A DNA stretch of 64,000 nucleotides from Ramlibacter sp. (lineage in GTDB: Bacteria; Pseudomonadota; Gammaproteobacteria; Burkholderiales; Burkholderiaceae_C), in the NCBI GenBank assembly GCA_019635415.1, contig JAHBZN010000001.1:1178001-1242000 (forward strand), given 5' to 3'. This document shows positions 1-10,259 of this stretch, piece after piece. Made by a program: the position numbers and the translations under genes. Positions within the stretch are counted from its first letter, which is position 1, and each line of letters opens with the position of its first letter. Under the pieces are notes generated by a model, which was given only the letters and a program-made list of their open reading frames with translations, did no database searches and was not told where the DNA came from.

Positions 1-1077
1 CTGCACCGGAGCGGGCAGGGTGTCGATGCCAAAGTCGATGTTGCGCGCCGCCACCAGCGGTGACAGGTCGATCGCCACGGCGCGCACCACCTCGGCCAGA
101 TCCACCACGGAGGCATCGTCCTGCTGGCGCAACTGCTCCACCTTGGCCAGCGACAGCATCTGGTTGGCCAGCGCGGTGGCGCGGTCCACCGTGAGGCCGA
201 TCTCCTGCAGGGCCTGCTGCGGCTCCACGTCGCCGCGCTGGGCGGACTGCACCTGGGTCTTGAGCACGGCCAGGGGCGTGCGCAGCTGGTGCGAGGTGTC
301 GCGCACGAACCGCTTCTGGTGGTCCAGCAGGTGCTGCAGCCGCTGCATGACCTGGTTGGTGGCGTCCACCAGCGGCAGCAGCTCACGCGGCGCGTCGGGC
401 GCGGCGATCTGGCTCAGATCGCCCTCCGGCCGGGCCTGGAGCTCGGCGCTGAGCCGGCGCACCGGCCGCGTGGCGCGCTGCACCACCACCACGGCGACCA
501 GTGCGATCACCGCCACGAGCACGGCCTGCGCCCAGAGCGTGTCGACCAGCACCTTGCGCGCCAGGGCCTGGCGCAGCTCCAGGGTTTCGGCCACCTGGAT
601 CACGGCCATGCCCCGGCCCTGGGCGCTGACCACAGGCTGCAACAGCACGGCAACGCGCACGTCCTCGTCGCGGTAGCGATCGTCGTAGAAGTCGACCAGC
701 GCCGAGTAGGGGCTGCGGTCGGGCAGATGTCCGTGCCAGGGCCGCAACTCGGCGAAGCCGGAGACCATTTCCCCCTGGGGCGTGGAGACGCGGTAGAACA
801 TGCGGCTCTGGTTGTCGGCCTCGAAGGCCTCCAGTGCGGCGTAAGGCACGGTCACGCGCAGTTGTGCCGCGTCGTCGAAGCCGTCCACGTCCAGCAGTTC
901 CCCGATGGACTTGGCCGACGCCAGCAGCGTGCGGTCGTAGGCGATGTTCACCGCGTCCAGCGCCTGCCGGTACAGGCGCACCGTGTTGATGAAGACGAAC
1001 AGGCCGATGGGCAGCAGGATGCCCATCAGCAGGTAGCGCCGAAGCGAAAGCGGCCGGGGGCGCGTCGCCCGGCTCAT
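1..1077 (-). CDS. tctE: TctE-like sensor histidine kinase, C-terminus cut by window edge
   Basis: Membrane sensor kinase that should phosphorylate the response regulator encoded just upstream of it. About 359 residues are visible. They start with a basic N-terminus and a transmembrane segment (about residues 13-33), then a periplasmic sensor region, a second membrane segment (about 185-205), a HAMP-like linker and the phospho-acceptor H-box RDTSHQLRTPLAV with His263. The ATPase domain is only partly present because the gene runs off the window. Its ATG overlaps the regulator stop codon by 4 bp (ATGA), so the two are translationally coupled. The pair is divergent from tctCBA, which in this family it usually controls in response to tricarboxylates; that role is inferred from position. 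Confidence 0.9.
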   Translation of the reverse strand, partial: MSRATRPRPLSLRRYLLMGILLPIGLFVFINTVRLYRQALDAVNIAYDRTLLASAKSIGELLDVDGFDDAAQLRVTVPYAALEAFEADNQSRMFYRVSTPQGEMVSGFAELRPWHGHLPDRSPYSALVDFYDDRYRDEDVRVAVLLQPVVSAQGRGMAVIQVAETLELRQALARKVLVDTLWAQAVLVAVIALVAVVVVQRATRPVRRLSAELQARPEGDLSQIAAPDAPRELLPLVDATNQVMQRLQHLLDHQKRFVRDTSHQLRTPLAVLKTQVQSAQRGDVEPQQALQEIGLTVDRATALANQMLSLAKVEQLRQQDDASVVDLAEVVRAVAIDLSPLVAARNIDFGIDTLPAPVQ

Positions 1078-1787
1078 TCGCCCGCCTTCAGCAGGTAACC
1101 CAGCCCGCGCAGGGTCATCAGCGTGACGCCGGTGGGCGCGAGCTTCTTGCGAAGGCGGTAGACCACCACTTCGATGGCTTCGTAGTGCACATCGCTCTCA
1201 CCGGGGAACACCAGCTCGAACAGCTTCTCCTTGGACACGGCGTGGTCGGGCTTGGCCATCAGCGCGCGCATCAGCGCCAGCTCGCGCGGGGTCAGTTCCA
1301 TCACCTGCTCACGGTGATAGATGGCTCCGCTCTCGCGCTCCAGGCGCAACGCGCCCACGGTCTGCATGCCCGTGGCGGCCGGAAGCGCTACGTCGCCACG
1401 GCGGCGCGCCAGCGCGCGCAGGCGGGCCTCCAGCTCGTCCAGGTCGAACGGCTTGGGCAGGTAGTCGTCGGCGCCGGTGTTCAGGCCGATGATGCGGTCA
1501 CCCACGGTGCCGCGGGCCGTGAGGATGAGCACGGGCGTGGCCAGGCCCGCGCGGCGCGCCTGCTCCAGGACCTGCAGGCCATCCAGGCCGGGCAGGGTGA
1601 GGTCCAGCATCACCACGTCGGGATCGCAGCCATGCCAGCTGTCCAGGGCCTGCCGGCCGTCGGTGCAGCTGGTGACCTCCATGCCGCGGCGGCTGAGCGT
1701 GCGCCGCAGCGTGGCCTGCATGGACGGGTCGTCTTCGATGAGCAGCAGTTTGATCGGCACAGCCTGCGAGGTTAACGCCCCGTGCAC
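1074..1787 (-). CDS. tctD: TctD-like OmpR-family response regulator
   Basis: DNA-binding response regulator, 237 residues if the ATG is used. A receiver domain spans about residues 12-122, with acidic pair E18-D19-D20, phospho-acceptor D62 (MLDLTLPG) and conserved K112 (PKPFD). It is followed by an OmpR/PhoB winged helix (about 140-234, ending in the typical RGLGYLL). The first ten residues are not conserved in the family, so an in-frame GTG at position 1760 is an alternative start. It is coupled to the kinase gene by a 4-bp overlap and diverges from tctC across a 112-bp gap where it probably binds. The substrate sensed is not visible in the sequence. Confidence 0.92.
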   Translation of the reverse strand: MHGALTSQAVPIKLLLIEDDPSMQATLRRTLSRRGMEVTSCTDGRQALDSWHGCDPDVVMLDLTLPGLDGLQVLEQARRAGLATPVLILTARGTVGDRIIGLNTGADDYLPKPFDLDELEARLRALARRRGDVALPAATGMQTVGALRLERESGAIYHREQVMELTPRELALMRALMAKPDHAVSKEKLFELVFPGESDVHYEAIEVVVYRLRKKLAPTGVTLMTLRGLGYLLKAGE

Positions 1788-1899
1788 GGCCGCCCGTGCC
1801 GCGCGCGGCCTAGTAGTTTCCCCTAGGTTCGGGACAGCCGATTGACAGGCACGCGCCGCATCATCACCGTGCTTTTCACAAACTCAGGAGACAAGCACC

Positions 1900-2859
1900 A
1901 TGCGTCGCGATACCTTTCTCAAATCCCTGGCGGCCCTGGCGGCCGCCGGCACCCTGCCACTGTCGGCCCGCGCGGCCGCCAACATCAAGATGATGATTCC
2001 GGCCAACCCGGGGGGCGGCTGGGACACCACGGGCCGCGCCATCGGCAAGGCCCTGCAGGAAGCTGCCGTGGCCGACAGCGTGACCTACGAAAACAAGGGC
2101 GGCGCCGCGGGTGCACTGGGGCTGGCCCAGTTCGTCAATGGCAGCAAGGGTGATCCGAACGCGCTCATGATGATGGGCGCCGTCATGCTGGGCGGCATCA
2201 TCACGGGCAAGCCCCCGGTGAACCTGACCCAGGCCACGCCCATCGCGCGCCTGACCAGCGAATACAACGTGTTCGTGCTGCCGGCCAACTCGCCGTTCAA
2301 GACCATGGCCGATGTGGTCAAGCAGCTCAAGAAAGACCCGGGCAGCGTCAAGTGGGGTGGCGGTTCGCGTGGCTCCACCGAGCACATCGCCGCCAGCATG
2401 CTGGCGCGCCAGGTCGGCGTGGACCCCAAGAAGGTCAACTACGTGGCCTTCCGGGGCGGTGGTGAAGCCACGGCGGCCATCCTGGGCGGCAACGTCACCG
2501 TGGGTGGCAGTGGCTACAGCGAGTTCGCCGAGTACATCGATGTGGGCAAGATGAAGCCGATCGGCGTCACCTCGCAGAAGCGCCTGCCGGGCATCAACGT
2601 GCCCACCATGAAGGAACAGGGCTACGACGTGGTCCTGGGCAACTGGCGTGGCCTGTACGGCGCGCCGGGCATCTCCGCCGAGCAGCGCGCGGCGCTGACC
2701 GAGCTGGTGGTCAAGGCCACCAAGACCAAGTTCTGGGCTGAAGCGCTCAAGAAGAACGCGTGGACCCCGGCGCTCATGACCGGCAAGGAGTTCGATGAAT
2801 TCGTCGAATACGAGTTCTCGTCGCTGCGCGCGATCATGTATCTCTCCGGCATGGCCTGA
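1900..2859 (+). CDS. tctC: Tripartite tricarboxylate transporter, periplasmic binding protein
   Basis: Extracytoplasmic solute receptor of a tripartite tricarboxylate transporter (Bug/TctC family), 319 residues. An N-terminal signal peptide (about 1-25, with a twin-arginine and an SARA cleavage region) precedes the mature start ANIKMMIPANPGGGWD, where the PNPGGGxD-type loop is characteristic of the family. It binds a carboxylate and delivers it to the TctAB membrane subunits encoded next. A strong AGGAGAC ribosome binding site lies 8 nt before the ATG. The 112-bp upstream gap contains a TTGACA box at 1841-1846 but no convincing -10 partner. Ligand unknown; members bind citrate, aromatic acids and other carboxylates. 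Confidence 0.93.
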   Translation: MRRDTFLKSLAALAAAGTLPLSARAAANIKMMIPANPGGGWDTTGRAIGKALQEAAVADSVTYENKGGAAGALGLAQFVNGSKGDPNALMMMGAVMLGGIITGKPPVNLTQATPIARLTSEYNVFVLPANSPFKTMADVVKQLKKDPGSVKWGGGSRGSTEHIAASMLARQVGVDPKKVNYVAFRGGGEATAAILGGNVTVGGSGYSEFAEYIDVGKMKPIGVTSQKRLPGINVPTMKEQGYDVVLGNWRGLYGAPGISAEQRAALTELVVKATKTKFWAEALKKNAWTPALMTGKEFDEFVEYEFSSLRAIMYLSGMA

Positions 2860-2909
2860 CCTGAACCCGCGCCGCGGCCTCGGGGCCGCGGCCCCTGACT
2901 GGACATCAA

Positions 2910-3419
2910 ATGACCCAAGCGAACTCTGCCGCGCTCATCCAGACGCTGGTGGGCGGCGGCGTGCTGCTGACCGGGCTGGCCCTCGGAGCCGGCGCCGTGT
3001 CGATCCCTTCCGACGCCGGGTACGGCGGCGTCGGCCCCAATTTCCTGCCCTGGCTGGTGGCCGGCGTGCTCGCGGTGTGCGGCGCCTGGATGATCTGGGA
3101 AGCGCGCACCGGCGGCTTCCGGCAGATGGAAGAGCCACCGGGCGGCGAGGCCTGCTGGCCGGCGTTCGTCTGGGTGTCGGCCGGGCTGCTGGCCAATGCC
3201 GCCCTCATCACGGCGCTGGGCTTCATCCTGAGTTGCACCCTGTGCTATGTGCTGGCGGTGCAAGGCTTGCGCCGCGCCGCGGGCCAGGCCGCGGGGCAGC
3301 CGCGCGTCTGGGCCGTGGACCTCGTGACGGGCCTCATCATCTCGGCGCCCGTCTTCTGGACATTCACCAAGTTCCTGGCGATCAACCTGCCGGGACTCAG
3401 CGAAACCGGCTGGATCTGA
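2910..3419 (+). CDS. tctB: Tripartite tricarboxylate transporter, small membrane subunit
   Basis: Small membrane component of the transporter, 169 residues, about the usual size. Hydrophobic segments lie near residues 10-30, 45-65, 90-112 and 113-130, and a last one around 140-160. Sequence similarity within this subunit family is weak, so the call rests on size, topology and the position between tctC (50 bp upstream) and tctA (1 bp downstream). It forms the membrane complex with TctA in the inner membrane. Confidence 0.85.
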   Translation: MTQANSAALIQTLVGGGVLLTGLALGAGAVSIPSDAGYGGVGPNFLPWLVAGVLAVCGAWMIWEARTGGFRQMEEPPGGEACWPAFVWVSAGLLANAALITALGFILSCTLCYVLAVQGLRRAAGQAAGQPRVWAVDLVTGLIISAPVFWTFTKFLAINLPGLSETGWI

Positions 3420-3420
3420 C

Positions 3421-4929
3421 ATGGAAATCTTCAATGCACTGATGAACGGCTTCGCCTCGGCGCTGACCGTCTCCAATCTGCTGTGGTGTTTCGTGGGGTG
3501 CGCACTGGGCACGGCAATCGGCGTGCTGCCGGGCATCGGACCGGCCGTGGCCGTGGCCATGCTGCTGCCGATCACGGCCAAGGTGGACATCACGGCCTCC
3601 ATGATCTTCTTCGCCGGCATTTACTACGGTGCCATGTATGGGGGCTCCACCACGTCCATCCTGCTCAACACGCCCGGTGAGACGGCGAGCATGGTGACGG
3701 CCATGGAGGGCAACAAGATGGCCAAGAGCGGCCGTGCGGGAGCGGCGCTGGCCACGTCAGCGATCGGCTCGTTCGTCGCCGGCACGATCGCCACCGTGAT
3801 CGTCACGCTGTTCGCGCCGTTCGTCGCGGAGTTCGCCGTCAAGCTCGGGCCGCCCGAGTACTTCATGCTCATGCTGCTGGCATTCACCACGGTCAGCGCG
3901 GTGCTGGGCAAGAGCACGCTGCGCGGCATGGCGGCGCTCTTCGTCGGCCTGGCCGCCGGACTGGTCGGGCTGGACCAGATATCGGGCCAGGCGCGCTACA
4001 CCGGCGGCGTCCCCGAACTGCTGGACGGCATCGAGATCGTGCTGGTGGCCGTGGGCCTGTTTGCGGTCGCCGAGGTGCTGTACGCGGCGCTGTACGAAGG
4101 CAAGGTCAGCGAGACGCAGAACACCATGAGCCGTGTGCACATGACGGCGCGCGACTGGAAGCGCTCGGTGCCGGCTTGGCTGCGTGGCACGGCCATCGGA
4201 GCGCCCTTTGGCTGCATTCCGGCCGGCGGCACCGAGATCCCGACCTTCCTGAGCTATGCCGTCGAGAAGAAGCTGGTCAAGAACCCCGAGGACAAGGCCG
4301 AATTCGGAACCACCGGTGCCATCGAAGGCGTGGCCGGCCCGGAGGCCGCCAACAACGCCACGGTCACGGCCGCGCTGATCCCGTTGCTCACGCTGGGCAT
4401 TCCCACGTCCAACACCACGGCGATCCTGCTCGGGGCTTTCCAGAATTACGGCATCCAGCCCGGCCCGCAACTGTTCAGCACTTCGGCCGCTTTGGTCTGG
4501 GCGCTGATCGCCTCGCTCTACATCGGCAATGTGATGCTGCTGGTGCTGAACCTGCCCATGGTGGGCCTGTGGGTCAAGCTGCTCAAGATTCCCAAGCCGC
4601 AGCTGTATGCGGGCATCCTGATCTTCGCCACGGTGGGCGCCTACGGCATGCGCCAGAGCGCGTTCGATCTCTACCTGCTGTACGGCATCGGTCTGCTCGG
4701 GGTGCTGATGCGGCGCTTCGATTTCCCCACGGCCCCCGTGGTGGTCGGCATGATCCTGGGCCCTCTGGCCGAAGCCCAGATGCGCAACGCGCTGTCGATC
4801 GGTGAGGGACACTGGACGGTGTTCCTACAGCGTCCGATGTCGCTGATCATGCTGTTCGTGATCCTGGCGGTGCTGATTGTCCCGCGTGTGCTCAGGCGCA
4901 TGCAACGCCCCGCCGCCACGGCGGCCTGA
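3421..4929 (+). CDS. tctA: Tripartite tricarboxylate transporter, large permease subunit
   Basis: Main permease subunit, 502 residues, the usual TctA length. It is strongly hydrophobic with about 11-12 membrane segments. Family signatures are present: [15 protein letters not shown] near residues 37-51 and [18 protein letters not shown] near 270-287. It translocates the carboxylate handed over by TctC, probably cation-driven. The ATG follows the tctB stop by one base, so the three genes form one operon. The next gene, a sigma-54 activator, begins 26 bp downstream on the same strand, so some read-through into it is possible. Confidence 0.95.
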   Translation: MEIFNALMNGFASALTVSNLLWCFVGCALGTAIGVLPGIGPAVAVAMLLPITAKVDITASMIFFAGIYYGAMYGGSTTSILLNTPGETASMVTAMEGNKMAKSGRAGAALATSAIGSFVAGTIATVIVTLFAPFVAEFAVKLGPPEYFMLMLLAFTTVSAVLGKSTLRGMAALFVGLAAGLVGLDQISGQARYTGGVPELLDGIEIVLVAVGLFAVAEVLYAALYEGKVSETQNTMSRVHMTARDWKRSVPAWLRGTAIGAPFGCIPAGGTEIPTFLSYAVEKKLVKNPEDKAEFGTTGAIEGVAGPEAANNATVTAALIPLLTLGIPTSNTTAILLGAFQNYGIQPGPQLFSTSAALVWALIASLYIGNVMLLVLNLPMVGLWVKLLKIPKPQLYAGILIFATVGAYGMRQSAFDLYLLYGIGLLGVLMRRFDFPTAPVVVGMILGPLAEAQMRNALSIGEGHWTVFLQRPMSLIMLFVILAVLIVPRVLRRMQRPAATAA

Positions 4930-4955
4930 AAGACCGCGCGCGGTAACATCCGCGC

Positions 4956-6419
<1,464 letters not shown>

Positions 6420-6430
6420 AATAAATACAC

Positions 6431-6479
6431 TGACTGAATATCAGTCAATTTGAGTTGTCTTATTTTCAGTCAATTTGGG
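6431..6479 (+). promoter_or_regulatory. Putative upstream activator site (palindrome plus direct repeat)
   Basis: A perfect palindrome TGACTGA-ATA-TCAGTCA (6431-6447) is followed by a second copy of its right arm. TCAGTCAATTTGAG at 6441-6454 recurs as TCAGTCAATTTGGG at 6466-6479, 25 bp apart. The block lies 45-95 bp upstream of the -24 element of the sigma-54 promoter, the place expected for an enhancer site. Binding by the activator encoded immediately upstream is inferred. Confidence 0.6.
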
Positions 6480-6521
6480 TTTGGGTAGTAAAAAAATCCT
6501 TATGAATCAATGAGATTCAGG

Positions 6522-6539
6522 TTGGCATGCCCTGTGCAA
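6522..6539 (+). promoter_or_regulatory. Sigma-54 (-24/-12) promoter
   Basis: TTGGCATGCCCTGTGCAA matches the TTGGCAC-N5-TTGCA class. The invariant GG is at 6524-6525 and the invariant GC at 6536-6537, the exact family spacing. It lies 46 bp before the start codon of the first substrate-binding protein and just after the gene for a sigma-54 activator, so both trans and cis elements agree. Confidence 0.8.
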
Positions 6540-6584
6540 TAGTGGTGCGACCGTTTTGCAATTCCACTAGAACAGGAGACTTCC

Positions 6585-7778
6585 ATGCACCGTCGTTCAT
6601 GGGTGGCGCTTGCCGCACTGGCTGCCACCGCCTTCATTTCCCCCCTCGCGCAGGCTCAGTCCAAGGACATCCGGATCGCGCATGTCCATAGCCTGACGGG
6701 TCCGCTGGAGGCCTATGGCAAGCAGACCACCACCGGCTTCATGATGGGCCTGGAGTACGCCACCAACGGCACCATGATGGTCAACGGCCACAAGCTCACC
6801 GTCATCGAGAAGGACGACCAGGGCAAGCCCGACCTAGGCAAGTCGCTGCTGGCCACAGCCTACTCCGACGACAAGGCCGACATTGCCGTCGGCCCCACGT
6901 CGTCCGGCGTGGCGCTGGCCATGCTGCCGGTGGCCGAGGAATACAAGAAGATTCTCGTGGTCGAGCCTGCCGTGGCCGATTCGATCACGGGAGAGAAATG
7001 GAACAAGTACATCTTCCGCACCGGCCGCAACAGCTCGCAGGACGCTATTTCCAACGCCGTGGCGCTGGACAAGCCCGGTGTGACCATTGCCACGCTGGCG
7101 CAGGACTACGCGTTCGGCCGCGACGGCGTGAAGGCGTTCAAGGAGGCGGTCAAGACCGCCAAGATCGTGCATGAGGAGTACCTGCCGGCCAACACCACGG
7201 ACTTCACCGCGGGCGCGCAGCGTCTCATCGACAAGCTCAAGGACCAGCCGGGCCGCAAGGTGATCTGGATCGTCTGGGCGGGCGCCGGCAACCCGTTCAA
7301 GATTGCCGATCTGGACCTCAAGCGCTATGGCATCGAGATCGCCACGGGCGGCAACATCCTGCCGGCCATGGTGGCCTACAACCAGTTCCCCGGCATGGAA
7401 GGCGCGAGCTACTACTACTTCGCATTCTCCAAGAACCAGTCCAACCTCTGGCTCGTGACCAACCACTACACGCGCTACAAGTCGCCGCCTGACTTCTTCA
7501 CCGCCGGGGGCTTCTCGGCTGCCATGGCCGTGGTCACGGCGCTGAAGAAGACCAATGGCGACACCGCCACCAACAAGCTCATTTCCGCCATGGAAGGCAT
7601 GAGCTTCGACACGCCCAAGGGCACCATGACCTTCCGCAAGGAAGACCACCAGGCCATGCAGTCGATGTACCACTTCCGCGTGGCACCCGGCGCACGCCAG
7701 GGCGCCATGGCTGACTTGCATCTCGTCAAGGAGATCAAGCCCAGCGAAATGAACGTGCCGATCCGCAACAAGCGGTAG
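6585..7778 (+). CDS. ABC transporter periplasmic substrate-binding protein (LivK-type)
   Basis: Periplasmic ligand-binding protein of the branched-chain amino acid/amide (HAAT) family, 397 residues. It has a clear signal peptide (about 1-24, cleavage after AQA) and a mature start SKDIRIAHVHSLTGPLEAYGKQ typical of type I periplasmic binding folds. It is the first gene downstream of the sigma-54 promoter and is separated by a terminator-like hairpin from the PHB depolymerase gene. The LivFGHM membrane components are encoded further on. The genes beside it suggest 3-hydroxybutyrate or its oligomers as ligand instead of an amino acid; this is inference. RBS AGGAGAC. Confidence 0.88.
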   Translation: MHRRSWVALAALAATAFISPLAQAQSKDIRIAHVHSLTGPLEAYGKQTTTGFMMGLEYATNGTMMVNGHKLTVIEKDDQGKPDLGKSLLATAYSDDKADIAVGPTSSGVALAMLPVAEEYKKILVVEPAVADSITGEKWNKYIFRTGRNSSQDAISNAVALDKPGVTIATLAQDYAFGRDGVKAFKEAVKTAKIVHEEYLPANTTDFTAGAQRLIDKLKDQPGRKVIWIVWAGAGNPFKIADLDLKRYGIEIATGGNILPAMVAYNQFPGMEGASYYYFAFSKNQSNLWLVTNHYTRYKSPPDFFTAGGFSAAMAVVTALKKTNGDTATNKLISAMEGMSFDTPKGTMTFRKEDHQAMQSMYHFRVAPGARQGAMADLHLVKEIKPSEMNVPIRNKR

Positions 7779-7825
7779 CCCGGTTTGAGGTGACTCCGGC
7801 CCACGCGGCCCGGGGTCGGCCTCAC

Positions 7826-7848
7826 AGGGGCGGCCGCCCCTCTTTTTG
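7826..7848 (+). terminator. Intrinsic terminator/attenuator after the first binding-protein gene
   Basis: AGGGGCG-GC-CGCCCCT (7826-7841) followed by CTTTTTG forms a GC-rich hairpin with a short U-tract. It lies inside the array, between the binding-protein gene and the depolymerase gene. It may therefore cut transcription partially and leave the binding protein in excess. A second hairpin without U-tract (CCCCCG GAAACA CGGGGG, 7868-7885) follows. Confidence 0.65.
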
Positions 7849-7926
7849 TGATCCGTTGACTGAGGTACCCCCGGAAACACGGGGGCAGGTGCAGTTTTTG
7901 TCAAAACTCTCCAGGAGACAACCCAA

Positions 7927-9450
7927 ATGACGTTCAGATTGCTTCGTACCCTTATTGCCGTGGCGGCCCTTGGCTGCGGCGCTGCCTCCGCGGCGGTCAA
8001 CCTCGGCCAGTACAACGTGGACACCTCCAAGATCTCGGTGTCCGGCCTGTCCTCGGGTGGCTTCATGGCCAACCAGCTGGGCTACGCTTACTCGTCCACC
8101 TTCATGGGGGTGGGCGTGTTCGCGGGGGGGCCCTACATGTGCGCCGGGCACAGCAACTACACGGCCTGCATGTACAACGCCAGCATCAGCAGCAGCATGC
8201 TCAGCACCATGCAGTCCGACATCAACAGCTGGAGCGGCTCGCAGATCGACAACAAGTCGAACGTGGCCAGCCAGAAGATCTACATGTTCGTCGGCACAAG
8301 CGACTACACCGTGGGGCCGAACCCCATGAACGCCGTGCAGACGCAATACACCAACAACGGCGTGCCTTCGGGCAACCTGGAGTATGTGCAGCGCTCCAGC
8401 ACGGCCCACGTGTTCCCGACCGACTTTGACAGCACGGGCAACAATGCCTGCAGCAGCAGTGCCTCGCCCTACATCAGCAACTGCGGCTACGACGGCGCCA
8501 AGGCCGCGCTGACCAAGTTCTACGGCACGCTGAACGCGCGGAACAATTCGCCAGCCTCGGCCAACTACATCGAGTTCAACCAGACCCAGTTCACCAGCAA
8601 TCCGGGCATGGCTGCCACCGGCTGGATCTACGTGCCGTCGAGCTGCGCGAGCGGAACGCAATGCAAGCTGCACGTGGCGCTGCATGGCTGCCAGCAAAGC
8701 ACCGACAAGATCGGGGACAAGTTCATCAAGAACACCGGTTACACGCGCTGGGCCGACACCAACAACATCATCGTGCTGTTCCCGCAAACCAAGGTGGACA
8801 ACACCAGCCGCAGCACATCGGCCAGCGGCTCCCTGGCCAACCCGAACGCCTGCTGGGACTGGATTGGCTGGTACGGCACCAACTTTGCCCAGAAGGCCGG
8901 CACGCAGATGGCCGCGATCAAGGCGATGGTGGACCGTGTGGCCTCGGGAACGGGTAGCGGCAGTGGCGGCGGCAGCGGCGGCGGTGGCGGCACCACCACA
9001 CTGGCAGCCCCCACGGGCGTCGCCACCTCCAACGCGACCACCAGCACCATGAAGATCAGCTGGAACGCCGTGAGCGGTGCGGCCAGCTACAACGTGTACC
9101 GCGGCGGCAACAAGTCGAATGCCCTGCCGGTGACGGCCACCAACTTCACCGACACCGGCCTGGCTGCGGCCACCCAGTACAGCTGGACCGTCAAGGCCGT
9201 GGACAGCGGCGGCACCGAGGGCGCAGCCTCGTCGGCAGCCACGGGCACCACCACGGGATCCGCTCCGCCGCCCGCCACCTGCTACACCGCCAGCAACTAC
9301 GCCCACACGACGGCCGGCCGCGCCTACCAGTCCGGTGGCTACACCTATGCCAATGGCTCGGGCCAGAACATGGGCCTGTGGAACACGTTCGTGACCACCA
9401 CGCTCAAGATGACAGGCACCAACTACTACGTGATTGGCACCTGCCCCTGA
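7927..9450 (+). CDS. phaZ: Secreted poly(3-hydroxybutyrate) depolymerase with Fn3 linker
   Basis: Extracellular PHB depolymerase, 507 residues, hydrolysing external PHB to oligomers and monomers. It has a signal peptide (about 1-22). The catalytic domain carries lipase box GLSSG with Ser42, and probable catalytic Asp126 (TSDYT) and His161 (AHVFP). The oxyanion-type His motif LHGCQQS comes after the lipase box, near residue 258. That order is the circularly permuted, type 2 arrangement. A Gly/Ser-rich linker (about 341-357) leads to a fibronectin type III domain (about 359-446) and a Cys-bounded C-terminal domain (about 452-507), probably for polymer binding. It is placed between ABC-transporter genes. 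RBS AGGAGAC. Confidence 0.9.
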   Translation: MTFRLLRTLIAVAALGCGAASAAVNLGQYNVDTSKISVSGLSSGGFMANQLGYAYSSTFMGVGVFAGGPYMCAGHSNYTACMYNASISSSMLSTMQSDINSWSGSQIDNKSNVASQKIYMFVGTSDYTVGPNPMNAVQTQYTNNGVPSGNLEYVQRSSTAHVFPTDFDSTGNNACSSSASPYISNCGYDGAKAALTKFYGTLNARNNSPASANYIEFNQTQFTSNPGMAATGWIYVPSSCASGTQCKLHVALHGCQQSTDKIGDKFIKNTGYTRWADTNNIIVLFPQTKVDNTSRSTSASGSLANPNACWDWIGWYGTNFAQKAGTQMAAIKAMVDRVASGTGSGSGGGSGGGGGTTTLAAPTGVATSNATTSTMKISWNAVSGAASYNVYRGGNKSNALPVTATNFTDTGLAAATQYSWTVKAVDSGGTEGAASSAATGTTTGSAPPPATCYTASNYAHTTAGRAYQSGGYTYANGSGQNMGLWNTFVTTTLKMTGTNYYVIGTCP

Positions 9451-9488
9451 GCCAAGCTTTCTGACACTTCACCAGACCACAGGAGACC

Positions 9489-10259
9489 ATGAGCCTGCTA
9501 GCTACCCGGGATCTGACCATCCGCTTTGGCGGCCACGTGGCGGTCAACGGCGTCACCTGCTCCTTCGAGCCGGGCACGCTGACCGCCATCGTGGGCCCCA
9601 ATGGCGCAGGGAAGACCACGTACTTCAACCTGATCTCGGGCCAGCTCAAGGCAACGGGCGGGTCGGTGTCGCTGGACGGGCGTGACCTGTCCGGCCTGCC
9701 GGCTTCGGCCCGCACACGCGCCGGGCTGGGGCGCGCGTTCCAGCTCACCAACCTGTTTCCCAACCTGAGCGTGCTCGAAAACGTGCGCCTGGCGGTGCAG
9801 GCGGCGCGCGAGGGTGCCCATCGGCGCGGGCTCAACCTGTGGAGTATCTGGAGCGATCACGCCGCGCTGACGCGGCGTGCGGTGGAGATTCTCGAAGCCG
9901 TGGCCATGGCCGACCGCCAGCAGGTGGTCGTGGCCAGCCTGCCGCACGGCGACCAGCGCAAGCTGGAAGTGGCGCTGCTCATGGCGCTCGAATCCCGGGT
10001 CTTCATGTTCGACGAGCCCACGGCCGGCATGAATGCCGCCGAGGCGCCCGTGATCCTGAACCTGATCCGCAAGCTCAAGGAAGACAAGAGCAAGACCATC
10101 CTGCTGGTCGAGCACAAGATGGACGTGGTGCGCGAGCTGGCCGACCGCATCATCGTCCTTCACAACGGCACGCTGGTGGCCGATGGTGACCCGGCCACGG
10201 TCATCGCGTCGCCCGTGGTGCAGGAAGCCTATCTCGGCGTCGCGCGGGAGGCGGCATGA
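9489..10259 (+). CDS. livG: ABC transporter ATP-binding protein LivG-type
   Basis: Cytoplasmic ATPase of a HAAT-family importer, 256 residues. It has Walker A GPNGAGKTTYF (about residues 37-47) and the LivG-typical RAGLGRAFQLTNLFPNLSVLENV. In place of the canonical LSGGQ the signature region reads LPHGDQRKLEVA, as in other LivG proteins, and Walker B reads VFMFDEPTAGM. Its stop overlaps the livF start by 4 bp (ATGA). It energises uptake together with LivF, LivH and LivM. Confidence 0.92.
   Translation: MSLLATRDLTIRFGGHVAVNGVTCSFEPGTLTAIVGPNGAGKTTYFNLISGQLKATGGSVSLDGRDLSGLPASARTRAGLGRAFQLTNLFPNLSVLENVRLAVQAAREGAHRRGLNLWSIWSDHAALTRRAVEILEAVAMADRQQVVVASLPHGDQRKLEVALLMALESRVFMFDEPTAGMNAAEAPVILNLIRKLKEDKSKTILLVEHKMDVVRELADRIIVLHNGTLVADGDPATVIASPVVQEAYLGVAREAA

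Noticed and set aside
1841..1899. TTGACA box upstream of tctC as a sigma-70 promoter
   Set aside because: No acceptable -10 sequence 16-18 bp downstream; the promoter cannot be placed.
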